In this document: piece after piece, positions 44,800 to 54,822 of the stretch
Numbering within the stretch: the stretch's first letter is position 1
Layout of the letters: the number at the start of each line of letters is the position of its first letter
Assembly: GCA_963755825.1 (NCBI GenBank)
Contig: CAVWLA010000001.1
Location: forward strand, 2,728,001-2,792,000
DNA from: DATBQN01 sp963755825
Lineage (GTDB): Bacteria > Acidobacteriota > Thermoanaerobaculia > Multivoradales > UBA5704
DNA: 64,000 bases
Direction of reading: 5' to 3'
Notes under the pieces: model-generated
What the model was told of the DNA's origin: nothing
What the model saw: only the letters and a program-made list of their open reading frames with translations
Databases searched by the model: none
Position numbers and translations under genes: made by a program

Positions 44800-46542
44800 C
44801 TAGTGGCCATGCGAATGGTCATCGCCGCGATCGTCGCCGAGCCGAAACGGATTGTCCTGGATCTCCCGCGGGTTGATCGAGGTGCTGCGCTTCAGCACGT
44901 CGGAGAGCGACAGGTGCTTGAAATAGTTGACCCACTGCGGCGAGAAGACGTTCTCGTAGTAGAAGCGGTCGCCGTCGCGCGTACGGGTGAACTGCTCACC
45001 GACGACGGCGCGCACCAGCTCGCCGACGACGGCGCCCGGGACCGGGTTCTCGCAGATGCCGCCCAGCCAGGGATCGATGTCGCTGACGCTGCCGTAGACC
45101 GACGTGAGCCGGGCGCGCGCCAGCGGGTCGGAGGTCACCGCCCCGATGCTCGGCTTCGGCGCCAGGCCGTAGGCGAGGCGGACGTCGTTGTAGCTCGGCT
45201 GCCCCATGTCGCGGCCGCGCTGGATGTTGAGCGAGGCGAGGTCGAAGGCGCCCGGCATCGGATCGTTGATGAGGAAGTTGCGGACGTCGTCGACGATGAA
45301 GCAGTCGAACTGGTTCGCCTGCTCGTGGGCGGCGCCGCGCAGCAGGACGTCGACGCCGAGCTGCTGCACCGGCGTGGGGTTGAAGAAGGCCGACTGGAGG
45401 GTGATCGGGCCCTGCGGGATGGGGTGCAGGCCGGGTCCCAGGCGGTTGAGGAAGTGGGTCAGCATGGTGTGGCCGAAGCGGTAGGAGGTGGTCGAGAAGA
45501 TGCTCTCGATGCCGGGGTTCACCCACGGGTGGTAGCCGGTGTAGGGCGGGATGGCGCCCTGGCCGAGGAGGGTGGGGAGGAACTCGTTGTAGGTGATCGC
45601 CTGCAGCTCGGCGCCGACGATGGCGCGGGCGCGGTAATAGATGTCGTCGTCCGACAGCGAGCTGTGCGGGCCCGCCTCCTGGCGGATGCGCCGCGCCCAG
45701 AAGTTGTGCTCGCGCATGAAGAGGGTGTGCATCGAGGTCAGCGCGTTGTTCTCGTTGACGCGCATGTCGCCGGCGACGAAGAGGGTGGTGCGCGGGTCGC
45801 CGCCGTTGGGCAGCCCGAAGGTGTTGTGCGGCAGCAGCACCTCGCCGTTGTCGCCGACGCTCGTCAGCAGCTCGCCCGAGCCGTCATTCTTGCGCAGCGT
45901 GTTCGCCCGCACGGTGTCCGAGCCGTAGACGTTCGAGGCGTCGAGGAAGCCGGTGATGACGTTGGGCGCCTGCCGCGGATTGTGCGGGCCGGTGCCGGTC
46001 GCCGAGTCAAAGACGCTGCGGCAGAAGTCGATGACCGCGGTGCCGGTCGAGGCGGGGTCGAAGATCGGATCGCCCGTCGGCACCGGGATGTTCCCCACCT
46101 CGGAGCAGCCCGGCGGGCCGGCGATGGCGCTGCTCGGGGTGAGGTCGAGGTCGTGGTCCATGAACTGGCCCCACATCCAGATGTAGTTCGAGATGCCGGG
46201 CTCGCCGGGCTTGTTCGGCTGCGCGACGACGTTGTTGCTGATCACCCGCGGGTTGGGGCGGTGGGCGCCGGAAGGCGTCGACACCCCGTCGCCGTACGCC
46301 GGCGCGACGTGCAGGCGCAGGAGATCGGCATTGACCGCGCCCCAGCTGGGATGGGCGACGTTGTTGCCGGTGCCGTCGATGGTGCGGAACGGCCCGCTGG
46401 GGAGAGCGCGGGTCGAGGGCAGGTCATCATCGGCGCGGAGACCGCCCGCGAAGGCGACTCCGGCGACCAGCGCCGCCCCGAGCGCCAACCGGAGCGCCGA
46501 GTGATACCTACGGTAAGAAGAACAATTGATAGACGTGCTCAT
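44800..46542 (-). CDS. Exported animal-type haem peroxidase
   Basis: A 580-residue protein of the animal haem peroxidase (peroxidase-cyclooxygenase) superfamily. A signal peptide is visible (basic start, then LALGAALVAGVAFAGGLRA). WMWGQFMDHDLDLTP carries the distal His and the Ca-binding Asp; RVNENNALTSMHTLFMREHN carries the catalytic Arg; SYRFGHTMLTHFLNRLG carries the proximal His. Family length and order are complete. The C-terminus is His/Asp-rich (DDRGDDHSHGH). Exported bacterial members make hypohalous acids or oxidise small molecules; the role here is unknown. AGGAGG precedes the ATG. Confidence 0.87.
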   Translation of the reverse strand: MSTSINCSSYRRYHSALRLALGAALVAGVAFAGGLRADDDLPSTRALPSGPFRTIDGTGNNVAHPSWGAVNADLLRLHVAPAYGDGVSTPSGAHRPNPRVISNNVVAQPNKPGEPGISNYIWMWGQFMDHDLDLTPSSAIAGPPGCSEVGNIPVPTGDPIFDPASTGTAVIDFCRSVFDSATGTGPHNPRQAPNVITGFLDASNVYGSDTVRANTLRKNDGSGELLTSVGDNGEVLLPHNTFGLPNGGDPRTTLFVAGDMRVNENNALTSMHTLFMREHNFWARRIRQEAGPHSSLSDDDIYYRARAIVGAELQAITYNEFLPTLLGQGAIPPYTGYHPWVNPGIESIFSTTSYRFGHTMLTHFLNRLGPGLHPIPQGPITLQSAFFNPTPVQQLGVDVLLRGAAHEQANQFDCFIVDDVRNFLINDPMPGAFDLASLNIQRGRDMGQPSYNDVRLAYGLAPKPSIGAVTSDPLARARLTSVYGSVSDIDPWLGGICENPVPGAVVGELVRAVVGEQFTRTRDGDRFYYENVFSPQWVNYFKHLSLSDVLKRSTSINPREIQDNPFRLGDDRGDDHSHGH

Positions 46543-46565
46543 GAAGTCCTCCTCGCAATTGCGTG

Positions 46566-46582
46566 AGCCCGCAAATCGGGCT
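46566..46582 (-). promoter_or_regulatory. Short leader hairpin of peroxidase gene
   Basis: AGCCCG-CAAAT-CGGGCT, a perfect 6-bp inverted repeat, ends 23 nt before the peroxidase ATG. It lies beside the palindrome CGCAATTGCG (46554-46563), which overlaps the region just upstream of the ribosome binding site. Either could tune translation or bind a regulator. Confidence 0.3.
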
Positions 46583-46841
46583 GAACCCGCGCGTGGCCGT
46601 GCCGGGCCGCGCGAGGGCTAACGGCCGCGACGATCGCGGCCGGTTCGTCCTCACCTCATGTCATCGAACCTGCGGGAAGGACTCCGGGCGGAGGCTGCGT
46701 GGGCGATGGCGCAAAGTCCGCGGCGGATCGAGCCCAGAGGGAGCCCGCCGAGGTACCGGACCATCCCTCCCTCGCGCGCTTTCCGGGACTCTCTCGCTGG
46801 CGACGTCCTTCAGTTCATCAGGTGCATGCCGAGCCCTCAAA

Positions 46842-46873
46842 CGTGACCGTTACATCGCGTCACGATTGCGTGA
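46842..46873. promoter_or_regulatory. Inverted repeats in 371-bp gap upstream of peroxidase
   Basis: CGTGAC (46842-46847) and GTCACG (46859-46864) form a 6-bp inverted repeat with an 11-nt spacer, and TCACG-ATTG-CGTGA (46860-46873) overlaps its right arm. This could be an operator or a terminator stem of the upstream glycosyltransferase. Nothing else convincing is seen in 46583-46913; short open frames there lack ribosome binding sites. Confidence 0.3.
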
Positions 46874-46913
46874 AGAGAGAGCCGACGAAAAATCCAGCGC
46901 CGCGGCCCCGCGG

Positions 46914-48125
46914 TCAGCGTCCCGCGGGAGCCATCCGCCGCACGACGTCGGCGAGCTCGCGGCGGGCCGCCGCGGGCGAGTAGTCCGCGGCGAGACGCCG
47001 GCCGCCGTTGACGGCGAGCCGCCGCCGCGCCGCCGGATCGTCGAGGAGGGCGAGGATGGCGCTCACCCACTCGGCGGCGGTGTCACCCGCCACCACGAGA
47101 TCCTCCCCATCGCCCCCCGTGGTGCCGGCGGCCGCCCAGCGGCTGGCGACGACCGGCACGCCGACCGACCAGGCCTCGAGCACCTTGATCGGCACCCCCG
47201 CCCCGCAGCGCATCGGCGCCAGGGCGAGGGTCGCCTGGGCGATCAGCGCCGGGAGGTCTCGCGGCGAGGCGAGGAGACGGACGCCGGCGCGCTCGACCGC
47301 CCGCCGGACCCTGCCCGGCGGCCGGTCGCCCGCCACCACGACGCGGAGGTCGCTGCGGGCCCGAGCGAGCGCCGGCCAGACCTCCGCGAGCCACCAGATG
47401 ACGGCGTCGGCGTTGGCGAAGTAGCCGAGGTTGCCGGTGAGCGCCAGCACCGGGCCGCCGGGCGCGGCGAGCGGCTCCGCCGCGACCCGCGCCGCGAGCG
47501 AGGCCGCGTCCCCGCCGGCGACCGCCAGACCGGTCACCGCGAGCCGCGCCGCGAGCGCCGCGGGCAGCCGGCCGGCGAGCGCCGCGCGGTCCCGCTCGCA
47601 GACGACGGTGACCGCCGTGGCGCGCTCGACGAGCAGCCGCTCGGCGCGCGCCAGCAGGCGCGACTCGACGAGGAGCGCCGGGCGCAGGGCGAGGCGGTCG
47701 ACGGCGGCGCGGCGCGCGAAGGAGAGCGACAGGCAGTCGATCAGGTCGACGAGGAGCGGCAGAGGGCCGAAATCGCCGACATGGGAGGCGAGCCGGGCGA
47801 GCTGCAGGATGCCGAGATCGGCCGCCGGCGCCAGCTCACGGAGCCGGCGCCCGAGATCCGGCTGGTGGAAGAGCCCGCTCTGCAGCGGCAGGCGGCGGCC
47901 GAGGGCGCGTCCGAGGCCGGCGGGGATCGCCGCCGGCCGGCGGCGATAGGTCTCGAGGCGGAAGCGGGCGCCCGGCGGCGGCGGCGCCTGGGCGGCGCCG
48001 GGCACCGGGGCGAGCAGCGTCACCTCGTGCTCTGGGGCGAGGAATTCGAGGGTCTGGACGGTGCGGATCTGGTCGCCACGCCGCGCCGGCCAGGGGTAGC
48101 GGGAGGTGGCGAGGAGGATCTTCAA
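46914..48125 (-). CDS. Glycosyltransferase, GT4 (exosortase-system sugar transferase-like)
   Basis: A 403-residue GT-B enzyme starting MKILLATSRYPWPARRGDQI, similar to the R-G-D-x-I-R start of sugar transferases linked to PEP-CTERM/exosortase systems. Donor region CGAGVPIKVLEAWSVGVPVV, with only the second Glu of E-x7-E. It stands apart from the main glycan locus, on the opposite strand, in its own unit. No exosortase gene is in the window, so that link is only by resemblance. Confidence 0.75.
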   Translation of the reverse strand: MKILLATSRYPWPARRGDQIRTVQTLEFLAPEHEVTLLAPVPGAAQAPPPPGARFRLETYRRRPAAIPAGLGRALGRRLPLQSGLFHQPDLGRRLRELAPAADLGILQLARLASHVGDFGPLPLLVDLIDCLSLSFARRAAVDRLALRPALLVESRLLARAERLLVERATAVTVVCERDRAALAGRLPAALAARLAVTGLAVAGGDAASLAARVAAEPLAAPGGPVLALTGNLGYFANADAVIWWLAEVWPALARARSDLRVVVAGDRPPGRVRRAVERAGVRLLASPRDLPALIAQATLALAPMRCGAGVPIKVLEAWSVGVPVVASRWAAAGTTGGDGEDLVVAGDTAAEWVSAILALLDDPAARRRLAVNGGRRLAADYSPAAARRELADVVRRMAPAGR

Positions 48126-48188
48126 GGTAGCTCGGCGCTACCTGGGCGCCGCCTCAGGCGGGCGCGCGAGGCGCGGCTGAGGGCCGGC

Positions 48189-48545
48189 TCACGATCCGGG
48201 CTCGCTCACCGTGACCCGCTGGGTCTTCGAGTCGAAGCCGACGCGGTCGAACCCCACGGTGAGGCGGACGGTGAAGATGCCGCCGTTCTTGTAGGTGTGG
48301 CTGGCGGTCTTCTCGGTCGCCTCCGTATGGCTGCCGTCACCCCAGATCCAGACGTAGTTGCCGCCCTGGCTGTCGGCGCAGGTGGCGTCGAAGTCGCAGG
48401 TCAGCCCGTCGCAGGTGGCGGTGAAGCAGGCGACGGGAGGGGGGAGGGCCGCCGCGGCCGGGCGCGCCGAGGGGGCCGCGAGCATGGCCGCGAAGAGCGC
48501 GGCGAGGGCGAGAAGCTTCCTGTTCCTGACGTGCATCCTAGTCAT
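48189..48545 (-). CDS. Small secreted PKD-domain protein
   Basis: A 118-residue protein with a signal peptide (KLLALAALFAAMLAAPSARP, cleavage near AAA-LPP) followed by one PKD-type Ig-like domain (about 38-115): CFTATCDGLTCDFDATCADS, then VWIWGDGSHTEATEK, then HTYKNGGIFTVRLTV. Four cysteines suggest two disulfides. GGAGG ribosome binding site 9 nt upstream. A single PKD domain without an enzyme suggests a surface or carbohydrate-contact role; function unknown. Confidence 0.82.
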   Translation of the reverse strand: MTRMHVRNRKLLALAALFAAMLAAPSARPAAAALPPPVACFTATCDGLTCDFDATCADSQGGNYVWIWGDGSHTEATEKTASHTYKNGGIFTVRLTVGFDRVGFDSKTQRVTVSEPGS

Positions 48546-48585
48546 CGTCCCAATCCTCCGCTAAAGCAAGGTACCGGCAGGAGGC

Positions 48586-49800
48586 CTAGACGAGCTCCAG
48601 GATGTGGCCGAGCTTGTCGCGCTTGGTGCGCAGGTAGGCGCGGCTCATCTCGGTGGGGGGCACCTCGAGAGGGATCCGCTCGACGATCTCCAGGCCGTAG
48701 CCGGAGAGCGCGATGTACTTGCTGGGATTGTTGGTCATCAGCCGCATCTTGCGCACGCCGAGGTCGCGCAGGATCTGGGCTCCGACGCCGTACTCGCGCT
48801 GGTCGGGGCGGAAGCCGAGCTTCTCGTTGGCCTCCACCGTGTCGTGGCCCTGCTCCTGCAGCTCGTAGGCCTTGAGCTTGTTGAGCAGGCCGATGCCGCG
48901 CCCCTCCTGGAGCAGGTAGAGCAGCACCCCGCTGCCATGGTCGTGGATCTTCTGCAGCGCCTGCTGCAGCTGGACGCCGCAGTCGCAGCGCTCCGAGCCG
49001 AAGATGTCGCCGGTCAGGCACTGGCTGTGGACGCGCACCAGGGTCGGCTCCTCGGCCTCGATCTCCCCCATCACCAGGGCGACGTTCTCGTCGCCGGTGA
49101 CGTCCGAGCGGTAGGCGTGGATGCGGAACTCGCCGTAGGCGGTGGGCAGCCGCGGCGAGGCGATCTTGCGCACCAGGGTCTCGTGGCGGAGGCGGTAGGA
49201 GATCAGGTCGGAGACCGTGATCATCGACAGGCCGTGGCGGGCGGCGACCTGCGCCAGATCGGGCACCCGCGCCATGGTGCCGTCGGGGTTCATGATCTCG
49301 CAGATCACCCCCGCCGGCCGCAGGCCGGCGAGGATCGCGAGGTCGACCGAGGCCTCGGTCTGACCGGCGCGCTTGAGCACGCCGCCCTTCTTGGCGCGCA
49401 GCGGGAAGACGTGGCCGGGGCGGAGCAGGTCCTCCGGCCGCGTCGCCGGGTCGATCGCCGTCAGGATGGTCGCCGCGCGATCGGCCGCCGAGATGCCGGT
49501 GGTGATCTTGCCGCGCGCCTCGATCGAGACGGTGAAGGCGGTGCCGAAGGGAGAGGTGTTGTCCTCGACCATCAGGGGGAGCTCGAGCTCGCGGCAGCGC
49601 TCCTCGGACATCGCGAGGCAGATCAGGCCGCGGCCGTGGGTCGCCATGAAATTGATCGCCGCCGGGGTCACCCGCTCGGCGGCGATCGCCAGGTCGCCCT
49701 CGTTCTCGCGATCCTCGTCGTCGACGATGATCACCAGGTGGCCCTGGCGGAACTGCTCGATCGCCGTCTCGATGGAGACGAAGGGAGAGGTTTCGGGCAT
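48586..49800 (-). CDS. ribBA: RibBA: DHBP synthase / GTP cyclohydrolase II
   Basis: A 404-residue bifunctional riboflavin enzyme. N-terminal half has VDDEDRENEGDL and MATHGRGLICLAM (3,4-dihydroxy-2-butanone 4-phosphate synthase); C-terminal half has HSQCLTGDIFGSERCDCG (zinc Cys residues), YLLQEGRGIGLLNKLKAY and TNNPSKYIAL (GTP cyclohydrolase II). Both active sites look intact. The ATG at 49800 gives the normal length; an upstream TTG at 49881 would add 27 residues with no family match. Makes two precursors of riboflavin, relevant to the nearby flavoenzymes only in a general way. Confidence 0.95.
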   Translation of the reverse strand: MPETSPFVSIETAIEQFRQGHLVIIVDDEDRENEGDLAIAAERVTPAAINFMATHGRGLICLAMSEERCRELELPLMVEDNTSPFGTAFTVSIEARGKITTGISAADRAATILTAIDPATRPEDLLRPGHVFPLRAKKGGVLKRAGQTEASVDLAILAGLRPAGVICEIMNPDGTMARVPDLAQVAARHGLSMITVSDLISYRLRHETLVRKIASPRLPTAYGEFRIHAYRSDVTGDENVALVMGEIEAEEPTLVRVHSQCLTGDIFGSERCDCGVQLQQALQKIHDHGSGVLLYLLQEGRGIGLLNKLKAYELQEQGHDTVEANEKLGFRPDQREYGVGAQILRDLGVRKMRLMTNNPSKYIALSGYGLEIVERIPLEVPPTEMSRAYLRTKRDKLGHILELV

Positions 49801-49961
49801 GTTGGACTGGCTCGGATCCACGTCGGCGGGCGAGGTCGGGAAACCCAAAGGGAGCTTACTTCCCTGCTGGAGAGCGGTCAAGGCCGCGCCGGTGGCGGGG
49901 AGGAGAATGGGACCGCCATCGAGGCCGAAAGCGGCGTGATGGGGCCGAATCTTCGCCGGTG

Positions 49962-49967
49962 TAGAAT
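49962..49967 (+). promoter_or_regulatory. Candidate -10 box of the HTH regulator gene
   Basis: TAGAAT (5/6) ends 10 nt before the ATG at 49978, preceded by TG. No clear -35. The spacing leaves a 5' leader of only a few nucleotides and no ribosome binding site, as for two other genes in the window. Confidence 0.4.
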
Positions 49968-49977
49968 GACGTTAACC

Positions 49978-50346
49978 ATGCCCGACGACGACATCAAGAA
50001 GCTGGTCGACCTGATCGAAGGGGAAGTTCACCGCTCGCGGCGCTCCCGCCGCGACCTCGAGCGCGCCCTCGGCCTCTCCCATGGCTACCTCGGCCACCTG
50101 TTCAGCGGCCGCACCGAGCTCAAGGTGCGCCACGTCCTCATGCTGGCGCAGGAGGTGGGCTTCGACCCCACCGCGCTGTTCAACCAGGCGCTCGGCCGCG
50201 ATCCCTCCGGCGTCCCCCTGGTAGCCGAGGCGCCGCCGCTCAACGAGGAGCGGGTGCGCGACATCGCCCGCGAGGCGGTGCGCGAAGAGCTGATGCGGCT
50301 CGTCCAGCCTCCGGCGGCGTCCGAGCTGCCCGCCGGCAAGGCGTAG
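49978..50346 (+). CDS. XRE-like helix-turn-helix protein
   Basis: A 122-residue protein. Residues 10-65 form a helix-turn-helix domain: RRDLERALGLSHGYLGHLFS matches helices 2 and 3, and LKVRHVLMLAQEVGFDPTALF the following helices, as in XRE/Cro-type regulators. The C-terminal part (ERVRDIAREAVREELMRLV) is an amphipathic helix, perhaps for dimerisation. An ATG four codons upstream (49966) overlaps the putative -10 box. It diverges from ribBA; targets are unknown, but a perfect 24-bp palindrome lies 54 nt after its stop. Confidence 0.78.
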   Translation: MPDDDIKKLVDLIEGEVHRSRRSRRDLERALGLSHGYLGHLFSGRTELKVRHVLMLAQEVGFDPTALFNQALGRDPSGVPLVAEAPPLNEERVRDIAREAVREELMRLVQPPAASELPAGKA

Positions 50347-50400
50347 AGGTCCGGGCGGCGGCTGCCCGAAGGCCGCGAAAAACATCTCAATCAGGCCCTC

Positions 50401-50424
50401 GATCGTCCTCGAATGAGGACGATC
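50401..50424. promoter_or_regulatory. Perfect 24-bp palindrome after the HTH gene
   Basis: GATCGTCCTC-gaat-GAGGACGATC, ten perfect base pairs and a 4-nt centre, lies in the 276-bp gap between the HTH gene and the Trp-rich protein gene. No T-run follows. It could be a transcript-end stem for the HTH gene or a dimer operator. A GC-only palindrome (50462-50479) lies further on; otherwise the gap holds only the downstream ribosome binding site. Confidence 0.5.
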
Positions 50425-50622
50425 TCCGTCGTTCACAGCGGCCGGCCGACGCCAGCAGAGCGCGCGCCGGCCGGCGCGCAGCCCGCTCGCCAGGGCCGGC
50501 ATGACCTTTGCCACTGTAGGGTTTCGTGCGGTCGTGAGGCCGCCGGAGACATGCAACGGAATGCCCCGGCAGCTGGCTACGCTTCCACCGGCGCCGACCC
50601 TTCTGCGGAATGAGGAGATGAC

Positions 50623-52110
50623 ATGAACGTGAAGAGCATCCTGCTGTTGACCTCGCTGACGGCCGGCATCGCCGGCGTGGCCGGCTCGGTCGCCTATGCC
50701 CAGTCTTATCCCCCGGGTCCCCCGCCGCCGCCGCCCGACCAGGGCTACGACCAGGGCGATCCGAACCAGGGCCAGTATGCCGACCCCGGCCAGGGTCAAG
50801 ATCCCTACTATCAGGGCGACCCCGGCGACGACCCGAGCAACGATCAGGACGTCCAGGAGGCGTACAGCGGCCAGCCGGTGTCCGTCGACTTCTTCTATCG
50901 CCAGCTGGCGCCCTACGGCGACTGGATCCAGCGCCCGAACTACGGGTGGGTCTGGTATCCGTCGCACGTTCCCGCCGGCTGGCGCCCCTACCGCTCCGGC
51001 CGCTGGGTGGAGTCCGACTACGGCTGGACCTGGGTCTCGCCGGAGAGCTTCGGCTGGGCCACCTATCACTATGGCCGCTGGACCCTCGACCCCGAGTACG
51101 GCTGGGTGTGGGTGCCGGGGACCGAGTGGGGTCCGGCCTGGGTCTCCTGGCAGCAGGGTGACGGCTACATCGGCTGGGCGCCGCTGCCGCCGAGCGTGCG
51201 CTTCCGCGCCGGCGTCGGGCTCGATTTCGGCGGCATCAACCTGAGCGTCGCGATCGGTCCCTCCTGGTACAGCTTCGTCCCCGAGCGCTCCTTCCTGGCG
51301 CCCCGCCTCGACGCCTACTTCGTGCCGCCGGCGCGCAACGTGACGATCATCCACAACACCACCAACATCACCAACTACACGGTGGTGAACAACCGCATTG
51401 TCAACCAGAGCCTCTCGGTGCAGCGCGTCGAGCAGGCGACCGGACAGCGCGTCCAACGCCTGCGCATCGCCGATGCCTCGGCGCCCGGCCAGGGCCGCAC
51501 GGCCCGCATCCAGGGCAGCCAGCTGACCATCTTCCGCCCGCGGCTGAGCGCCGCGAAGCCGGCCCTGGCGCCGCCGCAGGCGATCGCCCAGGCGCGGCCG
51601 GCGCGCGGTCAGCGCCCGGCCATCCGCCCGGGCCAGCAAACGGCCCAGCCCATCGCGCCCACCGGCCAAGCCGTCGGGCAGATCAACGCCCAGCCGAGGA
51701 CGGGGCGGCCGAACAACTACCGCCTCAGCCGCCGGCCGACGACGCCGGCCGAGATCCAGAGCCAGCAGGAGCAGGAGCACCAGGATCTCGCCAAGCACCA
51801 GGCCGACGAGCAGCGCCAGCTGCAGCAGATCCATCAGCAGGAGCTGCAGCAGAGCCGCAACAACCCGACGGTGGCCCGCGAGACCGAGCGGCGCCATCAG
51901 GCCGAGTCCCAGGCGCTGCAGGCTCAACAGCAGGGCGAGAAGCAGCAGCTCGAGGCCAGGCACCGCGTCGAGGCCCAGCGCCAGCCGGCGCAGCCGAGGG
52001 TGCAGACGCAGGGCAACAAGGCGCCGGCGAATAACGGCGTCAGAGAACAGCCCAAGGAGCGCAGGGACGACCGCAAGCCGCCGCCGCCCCCGCCCCAGCA
52101 GCAGCGCTAG
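50623..52110 (+). CDS. Exported Trp/Tyr-rich protein (DUF6600-like)
   Basis: A 495-residue exported protein. Signal peptide MNVKSILLLTSLTAGIAGVA with cleavage near AYA-QS, then a Pro/Gln/Asp-rich linker, then a Trp-rich domain (about 85-225) with repeated YGDWIQRP, YGWVWYPSHV, YGWTWVSPESFGWATYHYG and GWVWVPGTEWGPAWVSW blocks, as in DUF6600 proteins. An Asn/Thr/Val stretch (IIHNTTNITNYTVV) follows; the last 150 residues are Gln/His/Glu-rich, likely coiled coil, ending in Pro and Gln runs. GAGGAG precedes the ATG. A strong terminator follows. Function unknown; a cell-envelope role is likely. Confidence 0.85.
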   Translation: MNVKSILLLTSLTAGIAGVAGSVAYAQSYPPGPPPPPPDQGYDQGDPNQGQYADPGQGQDPYYQGDPGDDPSNDQDVQEAYSGQPVSVDFFYRQLAPYGDWIQRPNYGWVWYPSHVPAGWRPYRSGRWVESDYGWTWVSPESFGWATYHYGRWTLDPEYGWVWVPGTEWGPAWVSWQQGDGYIGWAPLPPSVRFRAGVGLDFGGINLSVAIGPSWYSFVPERSFLAPRLDAYFVPPARNVTIIHNTTNITNYTVVNNRIVNQSLSVQRVEQATGQRVQRLRIADASAPGQGRTARIQGSQLTIFRPRLSAAKPALAPPQAIAQARPARGQRPAIRPGQQTAQPIAPTGQAVGQINAQPRTGRPNNYRLSRRPTTPAEIQSQQEQEHQDLAKHQADEQRQLQQIHQQELQQSRNNPTVARETERRHQAESQALQAQQQGEKQQLEARHRVEAQRQPAQPRVQTQGNKAPANNGVREQPKERRDDRKPPPPPPQQQR

Positions 52111-52140
52111 CGACCGCCAGCGCCGCCCCTGATGATGCGC

Positions 52141-52169
52141 AAGCCCCCGGCGCCGCCGGGGGCTTTTTT
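52141..52169 (+). terminator. Rho-independent terminator
   Basis: AAGCCCCCGGC (52141-52151) pairs perfectly with GCCGGGGGCTT (52155-52165), 3-nt loop, followed by a T-run (52164-52169). It lies 31 nt after the stop of the Trp-rich protein gene. This is the only textbook intrinsic terminator in the window. Confidence 0.93.
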
Positions 52170-52254
52170 ATCGCCTTCTTCCGCGCTGATCGATCACTGA
52201 GACGCCGGCCACCCCTCTTCCGGCGCGGTCCCTCGGCCGACCGCTCCGCCGGCC

Positions 52255-53534
52255 TCACTCGTAGCGCAGGGCTTCGATGGGGTCCTGGCGCGCCGCCTTG
52301 AGGGCGGGCCAGAGGCCGAAGACGATGCCGACCGAGGTGGCGACGCCGAGGCCGAGGACGATCGACCACAAGGGCGCGGCGGCCGTGAAGTCGAAGAGCA
52401 GGCGCGCCAGGAGCGCCGCCCCCAGGCCGCAGGCGACCCCCATGGCGCCGCCGACGCCGGTCAGCGTCACCGCCTCGGCGAGGAACTGCACGGCGATGTC
52501 GCGGCGGGTGCCGCCGAGCGCCTTGCGCAGACCGATCTCCCGCGTCCGCTGGGTGACGTTGACCAGCATGATGTTCATCACCCCGACGCCGCCGACGAGC
52601 AGAGCGATGCCGGCGATGATGATCATCACCCCGGCGATGCCGCCGGTGATCTGCCGGAAGTTCTCGAGCTGGCTGGTCGAGGTGAAGGTGGCGAAGTCGT
52701 TCGGCTGGTCGGGGCGCAGGTGGCGGCGCACGCGGAGGATCGCCGTCTCCTGATCGATCAGGGCGTCGACGTCCTCGGCGCGGGCGGGGACGGTCGCGAT
52801 GTGCAGGGTGTCGCGGCCGCCGTTCTTCACCTGTGGGTACTCGTCGTCGAAGACGGTGATCGGGATGACGACGAAGTTGTTGAGCGAGCTGCCGAGGAAG
52901 TTCCCCTTCTTCTCGAACAGGCCGATCACCCGGAAGCCGCGGCCGTTGACGGTCATGCCGCGGCCGATGGGGTCGCGGTTGGGGTAGAGCGTGTCGGCGA
53001 TGTCGGTCGAGATCACCGCCACATGAGCGGCGTGCGTGACGTCGGCGGTGGAGAGGAAACGGCCGTCCTGGACGGCCTGGTTGTTGGCCGCGGCGTAGTC
53101 CGGGGTGGCGCCGACGAGGACCGGCGAGTTGGCCTCCTCGCGGCCGGCGCGCACCTCGACGTTCTTGCCGAAATAGCGCTCCGGCGACACCGCCGCGGCG
53201 AGCGTCGCCAGCCGTTTGAGCGCCTGTGCGTCGCCGAGCACGAGGTCGCGCCGCTTGCGCTGGTCCTCGGGCGGCGGGCCGCCGCCGTTGAAGCGCTGCT
53301 CGTATTTCTGGAACTGCACCAGGGTGGTGCCGAAGCTGGTGAAGGCGCTGGTCACCGAGTTGTTGAAGCCGGCGACGAAGGAGACCATCATAATGACCGT
53401 CGCGACGCCGGCGGTCACCCCGAGGAGGGTGAGGAAGCTGCGCAGCTTCTGCGCCCACATGGCGACCAGCGCGAAGCGCACGTCCTCGATCCAGGCGACG
53501 CCCAGCCGGTGCAGGCCGGCCCGCGACAGCGCCT

Positions 53535-53538
<4 letters not shown>
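52255..53538 (-). CDS. MacB/FtsX-type ABC transporter permease
   Basis: A 427-residue permease. One N-terminal helix (SFLTLLGVTAGVATVIMMVS), a long periplasmic MacB-type core domain, then three C-terminal helices of the FtsX domain (GGIAGVMIIIAGIALLVGGVG is the first) with MNIMLVNVTQRTREIGLRKA, the usual cytosolic coupling segment. GTG start overlaps the upstream permease stop by 4 nt. It lacks the ATPase domain found at the N-terminus of MacB. Last gene of a three-gene efflux-type operon. Confidence 0.87.
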
Positions 53539-54755
<1,217 letters not shown>

Positions 54756-54822
54756 TGGATCGATGGGGTCGAGGGGGGTCGAGGCGGCGTCTCGGCGGGC
54801 GCGAGCGCGGCGCCGGAGAGGT

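Noticed and set aside
46583..46913. Short open frames in the gap before the peroxidase gene
   Set aside because: They lack ribosome binding sites and recognisable composition, and disagree with each other across frames.
50462..50479. 18-bp GC-only palindrome as an operator
   Set aside because: In DNA this rich in G+C such palindromes occur by chance; there is no second copy or link to a start site.
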